Assembly (NCBI RefSeq): GCF_004564355.1
Contig: NZ_CP038266.1
Location: forward strand, 3,410,001-3,474,000
Reading direction: 5' to 3'
From: Microbacterium wangchenii
Lineage (GTDB): Bacteria > Actinomycetota > Actinomycetes > Actinomycetales > Microbacteriaceae
DNA: 64,000 bases
Positions within the stretch are counted from its first letter, which is position 1; the number at the start of each line of letters is the position of its first letter. Shown piece after piece: positions 1-7,216 of this stretch. Made by a program: the position numbers and the translations under genes. The notes under the pieces were generated by a model. The model worked only from the letters and a program-made list of their open reading frames with translations, was not told where the DNA came from and did not search any database.

Positions 1-943
1 CCCCGAAGGAGTGCGGCACCGCGAACGCCTGTCCCGACTCGACGGGGACGGCGCCCTCGTCGGAGACGACCGCTCCGGCGCCGTCGGTGACGAGGATCAC
101 CGCGAAGCCCGCCTCCACCGCATCCGGCCCCGACGCGACCGCGAGGCGGAAGTACGGGTCGGCGGCGGCAGGCAGCACGCTGCGGATGCCGCGGCCCTGC
201 CGCTCGCCCTCGGTGCAGATGAGCGCGGCGAGCGCGTCGGGTGCGAGCGCTGCGGTGGACACCGCGGGCATGACCGCGTCGAACCCGAGATCCAGGTGCG
301 ACTCCTCCCGCGTGGAGGTCGTCACCGACCACTCCAGCAGGATGGAGAAGTCGGTGGGCTCCTGCACCTCCGCCACGAAGATGCCGCCGTCGATGGCGTG
401 GGCGGTGCCGGCGGGCACGAGGACTCCCATGCCTTCGCGCACCTCGACACGGTTGAGGTGGTCCAGCATCCATTCGCTGTCCTGGGCGTCGCGGCGGCGG
501 TCGAGTTCGTCGCGGTCGACGGCTTCCTTCCACCCGACGTACACGGCGCAGCCGGGCTCGGTGTCCAGCACGTACCACGCCTCGGTCTTGCCGTAGGGGC
601 AGTCCAGGTGGGCCGCGGCGAAGCTCCGCTCGGGGTGCACGTGGACGGGGAGGCGCTGGCGCGCGTCGAGCAGCTTCACGAGGATCCCCACGTCCGCGGC
701 GTCGCGGCCCTCGGTCGAGCCGATCCACGCGGGGCGGTCGCCCGCGACGACGTCGCGCAGGAAGGCGCCGCCCTCGGTCACGGCGAGCCCGGTCTCGGCG
801 TCGCCGAAGCGCGCGACGGTCGCCCCGAGCCACTCCTCGGGCTGACGGTCCGTCTCGGGCACGATGCCCCGCAGCGCCGCGATGCGGTCGCCGCCGAGGT
901 AGAAGTGCTGCACGGGGTTCGGCGGGAGGAGGAGAGGCTTCAT
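1..943 (-). CDS. Mannose-6-phosphate isomerase class I-like protein, partial
   Basis: This frame begins with ATG at 943 and runs off the left edge, so the C-terminus is missing. It encodes a type I phosphomannose isomerase (ManA-like, cupin fold), which interconverts a ketose phosphate and an aldose phosphate in the cytoplasm. The visible N-terminus has the family pattern: an LGG stretch after about 15 residues, a metal-site segment HVHPERS, then GKTEAWYVLD, matching the GKNEMWYIL motif of ManA, and later GTAHAIDGG. Its ATG overlaps the stop of the upstream lacI gene (ATGA), so it is translationally coupled to that regulator. The operator upstream of lacI should control both. The exact hexose phosphate is not certain; relatives in LacI-controlled islands often act on sugars other than mannose. 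Confidence 0.85.
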   Translation of the reverse strand, partial: MKPLLLPPNPVQHFYLGGDRIAALRGIVPETDRQPEEWLGATVARFGDAETGLAVTEGGAFLRDVVAGDRPAWIGSTEGRDAADVGILVKLLDARQRLPVHVHPERSFAAAHLDCPYGKTEAWYVLDTEPGCAVYVGWKEAVDRDELDRRRDAQDSEWMLDHLNRVEVREGMGVLVPAGTAHAIDGGIFVAEVQEPTDFSILLEWSVTTSTREESHLDLGFDAVMPAVSTAALAPDALAALICTEGERQGRGIRSVLPAAADPYFRLAVASGPDAVEAGFAVILVTDGAGAVVSDEGAVPVESGQAFAVPHSFG

Positions 944-2022
944 GATTCGGCTCCGAGGAGGGTCGAGGCCCCCATGGCACGCGGGGGCAGTTCGCCCGAT
1001 CCGCGCTGGATGAGGGAGGTGGGCAGGACGATCCGCTGCGGTTCCGAGGCGGGGTCGTCGAACAGTTCGAGCAGCCGCTGGAAGGCGGCCGTCGCGATCG
1101 GACGGGGGACGTGGTCCACGACCGTGATGGCGGGCGTGAACAGGTCGGCGAGCTCGAAGTCGCCGAAGGAGATGAGCGCGAGCCCTTGCGTGCCGGCGGC
1201 GCGGATGGCGTCCATCGTGGCGATGGCGGCACGGGAGGTCGCGCACAGGACCGCGGTGGGCGCATCCGGACGGGCCAGCAGCGCCGCCGAAACATCCGCC
1301 ATCGCGGAACGGGTACGCGGGTGACCGACGATGAGCGACTCGTCGACGGGGATGCCGGCCTCGTCGAGGGCGGCACGGAAGCCGGCCAGCCGGGCGCTGT
1401 TGGTGGGATAGGCCGGGTCGTCGCCGATGAACCCGATGCGGCGGTGGCCCTGCTCGACGAGGTGGCGCGCGGCGTCGCGGGCGGCGCCGAAATCGTCGAC
1501 GATGACGGAGTCGATGCCCTCGCGCACACGGTCGACGCTGACGATGGGGAATCGTCGCCGCAGCACCTGCAGCTCCTCCGCACTCACGCCCACGGGGGCG
1601 ATGATGAGCCCGCGCAACTGATGTCCGGCGAGGCGCTGGAGGTCTCCGCGCTCCCGGTCGGCGTCGAACCCGGTGCTGGCGAACAGCAGGCTCATGCCGT
1701 GCTCGGCGGCGAGCTCTTCCAGCACGCTGACGAGGTCGGCGAAGAACGGGTCGGAGATCGCGTCGATGACGACGCCGATGGCGTCCTGTCCCCCGGTCTT
1801 GAGCGAGCGGGCGGTCGTGTTGGGCACGAAGCCGAGGTCGTCGATCGCGGCGCGTACGCGCGTGCGGGTCTCCTCGCGGACGCCCGGCTCGTCGTTCACG
1901 ACGCGGGAAACCGTCTTGATGCTGACCCGAGCCCGCTCGGCGACATCGGTGATGCGTGCACGCGGGTGCGCGCCGCGCGGGAGGGCTGTCGCCCCCGCTT
2001 CCGCATCCTCGTCGTGCGCCAT
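940..2022 (-). CDS. LacI family transcriptional regulator (island regulator 1)
   Basis: A 360-residue LacI-family repressor. Residues about 23-70 form the winged-free helix-turn-helix and hinge (ITDVAERARVSIKTVSRVVN, then GFVPNTTARSL), followed by a periplasmic-binding-protein-like sugar-sensing domain (GVVIDAISDPFF, ending SLIQRGSGELPP). The start at 2022 leaves an N-terminal extension of about 22 residues before the HTH, so a downstream start is possible. An imperfect palindrome GACATCGTTGTC lies 9 bp upstream of the start, and perfect GACAACGTTGTC copies lie at 2096, 4263 and 7133. The gene is divergent from the kinase-HAD gene and overlaps the ManA-like gene. I infer that it represses itself and the surrounding sugar genes and is released by a sugar or sugar phosphate. 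Confidence 0.93.
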   Translation of the reverse strand: MAHDEDAEAGATALPRGAHPRARITDVAERARVSIKTVSRVVNDEPGVREETRTRVRAAIDDLGFVPNTTARSLKTGGQDAIGVVIDAISDPFFADLVSVLEELAAEHGMSLLFASTGFDADRERGDLQRLAGHQLRGLIIAPVGVSAEELQVLRRRFPIVSVDRVREGIDSVIVDDFGAARDAARHLVEQGHRRIGFIGDDPAYPTNSARLAGFRAALDEAGIPVDESLIVGHPRTRSAMADVSAALLARPDAPTAVLCATSRAAIATMDAIRAAGTQGLALISFGDFELADLFTPAITVVDHVPRPIATAAFQRLLELFDDPASEPQRIVLPTSLIQRGSGELPPRAMGASTLLGAES

Positions 2023-2030
2023 TTCACTCC

Positions 2031-2042
2031 GACATCGTTGTC
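2031..2042. promoter_or_regulatory. Imperfect LacI operator (O1)
   Basis: GACATCGTTGTC differs at one base from the perfect palindrome GACAACGTTGTC found three more times in the island. It lies 9 bp upstream of the lacI start codon on the minus strand, a position where bound repressor would block its own promoter or transcript start. Autoregulation is inferred. Confidence 0.6.
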
Positions 2043-2078
2043 ATTTCGAAACCCCGGGAAGCCCGGGTCGCTGGTCGC

Positions 2079-2107
2079 TATAGTGGGCCTCTTCCGACAA
2101 CGTTGTC
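2079..2107 (+). promoter_or_regulatory. Candidate -10 box with perfect LacI operator (O2)
   Basis: TATAGT at 2079-2084 resembles a -10 box for the rightward kinase-HAD gene. The perfect 12-bp palindrome GACAACGTTGTC at 2096-2107 begins about where transcription would start, 26 bp before the ATG at 2133. No convincing -35 box is visible. The arrangement fits repression by the divergent LacI protein. Confidence 0.6.
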
Positions 2108-2132
2108 AAGTCTTGGCGGAAAGTGGGGCCTG

Positions 2133-3317
2133 ATGATCTTTCTGGCAGTCACCGGTGCACCCGGTGCCGGCAAGTCCACCCTCGGCCGCGCGCTGGCCGC
2201 ACACCTGCGCCTGCCGCTGCTCGACCTCGACACGCTCACCAACCCCCTTCTCGAAGACCTCGTCACTCCCCTGCGGGGTGGCACGCACTGGAACGACGGA
2301 GCCCTGCGGGCAACGGTGCGCCCTGCCCGCTACCGCGTCCTGCGGGAGGCCCTCGCCGACCAGCGCCGGGCCGGCGTGGGGGCCGTCGCGGTCGCCCCCT
2401 TCACCGCAGAGCTCGCCGGCGGCGAGGAATGGAACCGGCTCGCGGAGGCCTGCGGGCAGGAGCCGGTCGTGGTGTGGCTGACCGGCACGCCCGAGACGCT
2501 CGCGGCGCGGCGCGCGCAGCGCGACGCCGACCGCGACGCGCACGCGGTGGATCCGCCCGCCGAGGCGCCGACCGTTCCGCACGTGCGCATCGACGCCGCA
2601 CTGTCCACCTCGCAGCAGGTGACGCGCGTGCTGCGCGCGCTCGGGCGCCACCGCGAGATCCCGGCGGAGTCCCCGCTGTGGTCGCGGCGCTTCGACGCCG
2701 CGCTGTTCGACCTGGACGGCACTCTCATCGACTCCACCCCGGCGGTGCTGCGCTCGTGGATGCTGCTCGCCAGCGAATACGGCATCGGTCTGGATGTGCT
2801 CGCCTCCGGTCACGGGCAGCCCGCGGCACAGCTCATCGCCCGCATGTTCCCCGCCGACCGCGCGGAGGTCGCGCTCGCGCGCATCTCCGAGATCGAGGCC
2901 GCAGAGGTCTCGGACGTGGCGCCCATCCCCGGCTCGGCCGACTTCTTCGCGTCAGCACCGCGCCGCGCGATCGTCACGAGCGGCACGAGGCTGATCGCGG
3001 GCAACCGCCTGCAGGCGGCCGGCCTGCCGCGCCCCGACGTCGTGGTGACCTTCGACGACGTCACGCGGGGCAAGCCCGATCCCGAGCCGTTCGTCCTCGC
3101 CGCGGCCCGGCTGGGCGTGGAGCCCGGCGACTGCGTCGTGTTCGAGGACGCCCCCGCCGGCATCGCGGCGGCCCGGGCGGCGGGATGCGCCGTGGTGGCG
3201 ATCACCGGCACGCATGAGGCAGACGAGCTCGCCGACGCCGACGTGGTCGTCGACCGCCTCGACCAGCTCGAGTTCGTCGCCGACGGCTCCGCGTTCCGCC
3301 TCCGCATCCGCCCCTGA
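2133..3317 (+). CDS. P-loop sugar kinase-like domain fused to HAD phosphatase
   Basis: A 394-residue two-domain protein. Residues 1-180 are a P-loop small-molecule kinase of the gluconate/shikimate kinase type, with Walker A GAPGAGKST at about residues 8-16 and a later R-rich lid (ETLAARRAQRDADRD). Residues about 188-394 are a HAD hydrolase with motif I DLDGTLIDS, a threonine/serine motif (IVTSGT), lysine motif TRGKPDP and acid motif VFEDAPAGI. The second half resembles sugar-phosphate phosphatases. ATG 2133 is chosen because the P-loop begins immediately after it and a GGCGGAAAGTGGGG stretch precedes it; the same frame is open further upstream but would cross the promoter. The gene is divergent from lacI. 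A kinase and a phosphatase in one chain are opposed activities, so substrates may differ. No substrate can be named from sequence. Confidence 0.85.
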   Translation: MIFLAVTGAPGAGKSTLGRALAAHLRLPLLDLDTLTNPLLEDLVTPLRGGTHWNDGALRATVRPARYRVLREALADQRRAGVGAVAVAPFTAELAGGEEWNRLAEACGQEPVVVWLTGTPETLAARRAQRDADRDAHAVDPPAEAPTVPHVRIDAALSTSQQVTRVLRALGRHREIPAESPLWSRRFDAALFDLDGTLIDSTPAVLRSWMLLASEYGIGLDVLASGHGQPAAQLIARMFPADRAEVALARISEIEAAEVSDVAPIPGSADFFASAPRRAIVTSGTRLIAGNRLQAAGLPRPDVVVTFDDVTRGKPDPEPFVLAAARLGVEPGDCVVFEDAPAGIAAARAAGCAVVAITGTHEADELADADVVVDRLDQLEFVADGSAFRLRIRP

Positions 3318-3370
3318 TCCGCTCCTTCCGCCTCGCGTCGCCGGCGCTCACACCGGCCCCAGCCGCCGAA

Positions 3371-3430
3371 AGTGCATCAACCCGGCGAGAGTGCACCGGA
3401 TCCGATGCACTCTCGCCGAGGTGATGCACT
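3371..3430. repeat. Long inverted repeat between convergent genes
   Basis: Arms of 25 nt surround a 10-nt centre. The left arm begins AGTGCATCA and contains GCGAGAGTGCA; the right arm contains TGCACTCTCGC and ends TGATGCACT. Only two positions in the arms do not pair. It lies between the ends of two convergent genes (3317 and 3464), so it could act as a bidirectional terminator, although no T-run follows. Confidence 0.8.
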
Positions 3431-3463
3431 CTCGGTGGCGGCGGCTTGCGCCGGCCGTGCGGG

Positions 3464-4192
3464 TCAGCGGGCGGTGTAGCCGCCGTCGATGGGCAGGGAC
3501 ACGGCGCTGATCATGCTCGCCTCGTCGCTGAGCAGGAACACGATGGGGCCGGCGATGTCGTCCTCGGTGGCCCAGCGTCCGAGCGGCATCTGCTCCAGGA
3601 AGGGTCCGCCCACGTCCTCGCGGCCCCAGTACCACTCCGACATCGGCGTCATCACGACGGTCGGGTTCACGCTGTTGACCCGGATGCCGTAGCGCCCGAG
3701 TTCGAGTGCCGAGACCCGGGTGATGTTGTCCAGCGCCGCCTTGGAGGAGCCGTACGAGATGTGTCCGGTGAGGGCGACCAGGCCCGCCTGGCTGGACACG
3801 TTCACGATCGCGCCGCCGCGATCCAGCCGGATCATCTCGCGCGCGGCGTACTTGATCACCAGCAGCGCCCCGCGCGTGTTCACCGCGATGACCTTGTCGA
3901 AGACGGCGATGTCGGTGTCCTGCGGGGTTGCGATCTCGCCCCCGAAACCCGCGCAGTTGACCACGCCCCACAGGTCCAGGCCCTCGATGGCGGCACGGAC
4001 GGAATCCTCCGACTCGAGGTCGAACGCGAGGGGGCGGGCGCCCGTCTCCTGTGCGATCGCCTCGAGCGATTCCTCGGTGCGGCCCGCAGCGATGACGTCC
4101 GCTCCGCGCGCGACGAGGTGCCGCACGGTGGCGCCGCCGATGCCGCCCGCCGCCCCCGTGACCAGAACGGTACGACCTTCGAAGTCTCCCAT
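3464..4192 (-). CDS. SDR oxidoreductase, L-xylulose/dicarbonyl reductase-like
   Basis: A 242-residue classical short-chain dehydrogenase. It has the nucleotide motif TGAAGGIGG at residues 12-20, the NCAG motif near 79, a catalytic Ser around 133-134 (NVSSQ), Tyr147 and Lys151 (YGSSK), and the C-terminal segment RVNSVNPTVVMTPM. That segment is characteristic of the DCXR / carbonyl reductase branch, which reduces L-xylulose and related ketoses to polyols. The ATG at 4192 follows a good AAAGGA ribosome-binding site. The gene is divergent from the mannitol-dehydrogenase-family gene, with only 31 bp between starts, and the shared operator O3 lies inside the start of that neighbour. The two enzymes probably catalyse polyol-ketose interconversions in one pathway. 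Confidence 0.88.
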   Translation of the reverse strand: MGDFEGRTVLVTGAAGGIGGATVRHLVARGADVIAAGRTEESLEAIAQETGARPLAFDLESEDSVRAAIEGLDLWGVVNCAGFGGEIATPQDTDIAVFDKVIAVNTRGALLVIKYAAREMIRLDRGGAIVNVSSQAGLVALTGHISYGSSKAALDNITRVSALELGRYGIRVNSVNPTVVMTPMSEWYWGREDVGGPFLEQMPLGRWATEDDIAGPIVFLLSDEASMISAVSLPIDGGYTAR

Positions 4193-4223
4193 TGCGTATG
4201 TGTCCTTTCGTTAGACTCTGGCC

Positions 4224-5690
4224 GTGACCGACCTGAACAGCTCGACGTTGAGCAACGCAAACGACAACGTTGTCATCCCACCGTACGATCGGGACGAGAC
4301 TCTATCCGGAGTCGTGCACTTCGGTCTAGGCGGCTTCAGCCGCGCACACCTCGCGATGTACCTCGATCGTGCCCTCAGCGCCGGCGGCGAGCGCGGATGG
4401 GGCGTGTGCGGTGTGGGGCTGATGCCCGGCGACGCCCGCATGCGCGACGTGCTCGCGGCGCAGGATCGCCTGTACACCCTCGTCACCCGCAGCCCCGACG
4501 GTGCGACCGACGCGCGCGTGATCGGCTCGGTCGCCGAGTACCTCTACGCCCCGGACAGTCCCGAAGCCGTCATCGAGAAGCTGGCTTCGCCGGAGGTGCG
4601 GATCGTGTCGCTGACGGTCACCGAGGCCGGCTACGGCGTGGACGACGTCACCGGCAGATTCGACCTCGACCGCGCCGGCGCGCGATCCGACGCGGTCGCC
4701 GGCGCCGTCCCGACCACCGTGTGGGGGTTCCTCGTCGCCGGTCTCGCGCGGCGGCGGGAACGCGGCATCCCGCCGTTCACCGTGCTCTCCTGCGACAACA
4801 TCCAGGGCAACGGCGCGGTCGCGCGGGAGGCCCTCGTCGGGTTCGCCCGCGTGGCCGCCCCCGGCCTGGCCGACTGGATCGCGACCGAGGTGGCGTTCCC
4901 CAACTCGATGGTCGACCGCATCACACCGGCCACCACGTCTGCAGACATCGACGCCGTCGAGGAGATCACGGGGCTGCGCGATGCGTGGCCGGTGTGCGCC
5001 GAGGAGTTCGCGCAGTGGGTGATCGAAGACCGCTTCCCGGCCGGGCGCCCCGCGCTCGAGACGGTCGGCGCGCAGTTCGTCGCCGACGTCGCCCCATACG
5101 AGAAGATGAAGCTGCGCCTGCTGAACGCCTCCCATCAGGCGATGTCGTACCTGGGACTGCTCGCCGGCTTCACGTACGTCCACGACGTCGTGGACGACCC
5201 CGACTTCGCCGCCTTCCTCGGCGCGTACATGCGGGAGGAGGCCGAGCCCACCCTCGATCCCGTGCCCGGCATCGACCTGGCCGCCTACCGTGCCCAGCTG
5301 CTCGCGCGGTTCTCCAACCGCGCCATCCAGGACACCCTCGCCCGCCAGGTCGTGGACGGATCCGACCGGATCCCGAAGTTCCTCGTGCCCGTGATCGAAG
5401 ACCGGCTCGCCACCGGCGGCTCCCTCGCACGATGCGCCCTCGTCCTGGCCGCGTGGCAGGCGTGCCTCGCCCGTGGCGCCGAGGATGAGCGGCAGCGGCT
5501 CATCACGCACGACATCCGGTTGCCCCTGCTCGAGGCGGCCGCGGTGGCGGATGAGGCCGACCCGGGCGCGTTCCTCACGCACGTGCCGACCCTCGGCGTG
5601 GATGATCCGCGGCTGCGCGAGGCCTACCTCGCCGCGCGCGCTCTGCTCTCCGAGCGCGGGCCGCGGGGGGCGGCGATCGCGCTCACGTGA
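4224..5690 (+). CDS. Mannitol dehydrogenase family polyol/hexonate oxidoreductase
   Basis: A 488-residue member of the long-chain mannitol dehydrogenase family (MtlD, D-arabinitol dehydrogenase, UxaB). The N-terminal Rossmann domain opens with VHFGLGGFSRAHLA at about residues 30-43. The signature SCDNIQGNG is near residue 190, and the catalytic region KMKLRLLNASHQAMSYLG is near residue 295. It oxidises a polyol or reduces a ketose/uronate with NAD(H). The start is GTG 4224. A TAGACT sequence at 4212-4217 lies 6 bp upstream, which would fit a leaderless transcript, and no ribosome-binding site is visible. The perfect LacI operator O3 is inside codons 14-17. Exact substrate (mannitol, arabinitol, altronate or other) is not decided by sequence alone. 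Confidence 0.9.
   Translation: MTDLNSSTLSNANDNVVIPPYDRDETLSGVVHFGLGGFSRAHLAMYLDRALSAGGERGWGVCGVGLMPGDARMRDVLAAQDRLYTLVTRSPDGATDARVIGSVAEYLYAPDSPEAVIEKLASPEVRIVSLTVTEAGYGVDDVTGRFDLDRAGARSDAVAGAVPTTVWGFLVAGLARRRERGIPPFTVLSCDNIQGNGAVAREALVGFARVAAPGLADWIATEVAFPNSMVDRITPATTSADIDAVEEITGLRDAWPVCAEEFAQWVIEDRFPAGRPALETVGAQFVADVAPYEKMKLRLLNASHQAMSYLGLLAGFTYVHDVVDDPDFAAFLGAYMREEAEPTLDPVPGIDLAAYRAQLLARFSNRAIQDTLARQVVDGSDRIPKFLVPVIEDRLATGGSLARCALVLAAWQACLARGAEDERQRLITHDIRLPLLEAAAVADEADPGAFLTHVPTLGVDDPRLREAYLAARALLSERGPRGAAIALT
4263..4274. promoter_or_regulatory. Perfect LacI operator inside coding sequence (O3)
   Basis: GACAACGTTGTC occupies codons 14-17 (Asp-Asn-Val-Val) of the polyol dehydrogenase gene and lies 71 bp upstream of the divergent SDR start. 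It is identical to O2 and O4. A repressor bound here could act as a roadblock to one gene and at the promoter of the other. Confidence 0.7.
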
Positions 5691-5696
5691 CGCGCG

Positions 5697-6707
5697 CTAG
5701 GACAGCGAACCGCTCGCTTCGATCTCCACACCGAGCGTCAGGGCGGCGCCGGGCGCGAGTGGCCGCAGGAGGCCCTGCTCCCGGGCCGCGGCGCGCCCGA
5801 GGATCGTCGGCACGAGAGCCGGCTCCACCCCGAGCACGAACAGCCCCTGCTGCGCCACGCGCCACTGGAACAGTCCGGGGAGCTGCGCCGTGTCGAAGCG
5901 CACCGCGACGCTGAGCCCCCGCGGGTTCACCACCTCGACGGCAACCCGTTCGTCCGCCGGCAGTTCGTGCGCGAACACCTGCTCGGGATAGGGGTGGGAC
6001 GGGGCGGGGAAGGTGTCCCACGTGTCGGCGCCGACGGCGGCCTGCTCATCCCGGGGGCGCACCGCCGTGGCCGGAGTGCGCAGCCGCGTGCCCTCGTCCA
6101 CGAGCGGCCAGCCGAAGTTGAGGTGGTAGAGGACCATGGGCTCGACAGCATCCGCGCCCCGGTTGGTCAGGACGTCCTCCACCCGGATGATGCGCTCCCC
6201 CGGGACGAGCGTCACGCGCCGGCGCAGCTCGAGGTGGACACCGAAGACGGCCGACTCGCGCACCACGGCCTCGACCACGACCTGGTCGTCGGTGGCCTCG
6301 GCGCGCACGACCGTCGCCGGCAGCGACGTGTACCGGCCGTGCATGGGATGCTGCTCCCCGCCGTCTTCGGCGGCGGGGCCCACGTTCTGCAGGCCGCATG
6401 TGGTGAGGAGCCCACCGCCGAACGCGCGCGTGAACCCGCTTCCGTCGGCGTCGTGGACGCCGGCGCGGGGGAATCCGGTCGGCGAGAGCCACGCCAGCGG
6501 CACCCCGCCCACGCGCACCTGGCCGAGGTCGAGGCCGCGGTCGGGCAGGAGCTCCAGGTCGACGTCGCCCGCGGTCATCCGGATGCGCCGCATCCCCGCC
6601 GACGGGCCGTCCGTCATGATCGAGGACTCGACCGCCGCCGTCTGCGCGAGCGAGCCGCGGCGTTCGCGCGCGTGCTCGATGGGCCTCCCGAACAGCTCCG
6701 TCGCCAT
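5697..6707 (-). CDS. DUF4432 aldose 1-epimerase-like protein
   Basis: A 336-residue cytoplasmic protein of the DUF4432 family, which has the galactose-mutarotase beta-sandwich fold. Recognisable features are the early RDRGLDLGQVRVGG-like segment (seen here as LLPDRGLDLGQV), the GGGLLTTCGLQNVG region and HPMHGRYTSLPA, whose His residues correspond to the mutarotase active-site region, plus LYHLNFGWPLVDEG. Members are found in carbohydrate clusters and probably epimerise or isomerise a sugar. ATG 6707 is preceded by GGAGGGGA, a strong ribosome-binding site; the frame stays open upstream but through repeat DNA. The gene is transcribed away from the aldolase gene, with a 509-bp gap between their starts. 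Confidence 0.85.
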   Translation of the reverse strand: MATELFGRPIEHARERRGSLAQTAAVESSIMTDGPSAGMRRIRMTAGDVDLELLPDRGLDLGQVRVGGVPLAWLSPTGFPRAGVHDADGSGFTRAFGGGLLTTCGLQNVGPAAEDGGEQHPMHGRYTSLPATVVRAEATDDQVVVEAVVRESAVFGVHLELRRRVTLVPGERIIRVEDVLTNRGADAVEPMVLYHLNFGWPLVDEGTRLRTPATAVRPRDEQAAVGADTWDTFPAPSHPYPEQVFAHELPADERVAVEVVNPRGLSVAVRFDTAQLPGLFQWRVAQQGLFVLGVEPALVPTILGRAAAREQGLLRPLAPGAALTLGVEIEASGSLS

Positions 6708-6804
6708 GTCTTCCCCTCCGTCGAAGCGCCACGGTAGCAGCCCCGCCGCCACGCGTCGCTGCCCTGAGCCGTGCCGCCCGGGGGCGGGCGCGCCGGGCGG
6801 TTCA

Positions 6805-6898
6805 CCCGAACTCCTCAAGAATGGCGCGCGGGGTCCGACGGATCCCCGGAATCCCGTGAAGCCGCGACTGTCCGAGGTGCGATCTTGAGGAGTTCGGG
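6805..6898. repeat. Terminal-inverted-repeat element, copy A
   Basis: A 94-bp unit bounded by perfect 16-bp inverted repeats, CCCGAACTCCTCAAGA at the left and its reverse complement at the right. The interior contains CCCCGGAATCCCG. A diverged copy lies 100 bp downstream at 6999-7093. It occupies the gap between two divergent genes, so it is not placed like a terminator. It looks like a small non-coding mobile or structural repeat. Confidence 0.75.
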
Positions 6899-6998
6899 CA
6901 CGTGGGCGACCGGATCCCGGCTCGGCCACCCCGCCGCCCCCGCAGGCTGACGCCATCCGCCCCTCCGCCGCTCCCGCAGGCCGCCCGCGCCCGCCGCG

Positions 6999-7093
6999 CC
7001 CGAACTCCGCAAGAACGGGCACGCGGGTGCGGCCGCCACCCCGGAATCACGCGGGCCGGCAACCGTACGGCTCGCGGATTTGAGGAGTCCGGG
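6999..7093. repeat. Terminal-inverted-repeat element, copy B (diverged)
   Basis: About 95 bp with ends CCCGAACTCCGCAAGA and ATTTGAGGAGTCCGGG, which match copy A at most positions and in the same orientation. The interior again carries CCCCGGAATCACG. Its arms pair less well than those of copy A. With copy A it fills most of the 6708-7216 gap; the rest holds the promoter and operator at 7131-7160 and nothing else I can identify. Confidence 0.65.
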
Positions 7094-7130
7094 CGCGGCC
7101 GGAAGCCGGAACAGGCCCGAGCGCATCGTA

Positions 7131-7160
7131 TTGACAACGTTGTCTCGGCCTGCTCATACT
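7131..7160 (+). promoter_or_regulatory. Promoter with overlapping LacI operator (O4)
   Basis: TTGACA at 7131-7136 is a consensus -35 box and CATACT at 7155-7160 a plausible -10 box, with an 18-bp spacer. The perfect palindrome GACAACGTTGTC at 7133-7144 overlaps the -35 box, so bound LacI protein would exclude RNA polymerase. The promoter drives the aldolase and oxidoreductase genes beginning at 7217. Confidence 0.75.
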
Positions 7161-7216
7161 GTGAGAGCCGCCGCATCGGTGCGGCCCCGCCGCCAGCCAT
7201 CGGAGAGTGCACTCCC

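Noticed and set aside
11..1324. Plus-strand open frame at the left edge
   Set aside because: It lies antisense to the ManA-like and LacI genes, which have clear family motifs on the minus strand.
6805..6898. Copy A of the inverted-repeat element as a transcription terminator
   Set aside because: It lies upstream of both neighbouring genes, which diverge from it, and the loop is too long (62 bp) for an intrinsic terminator.
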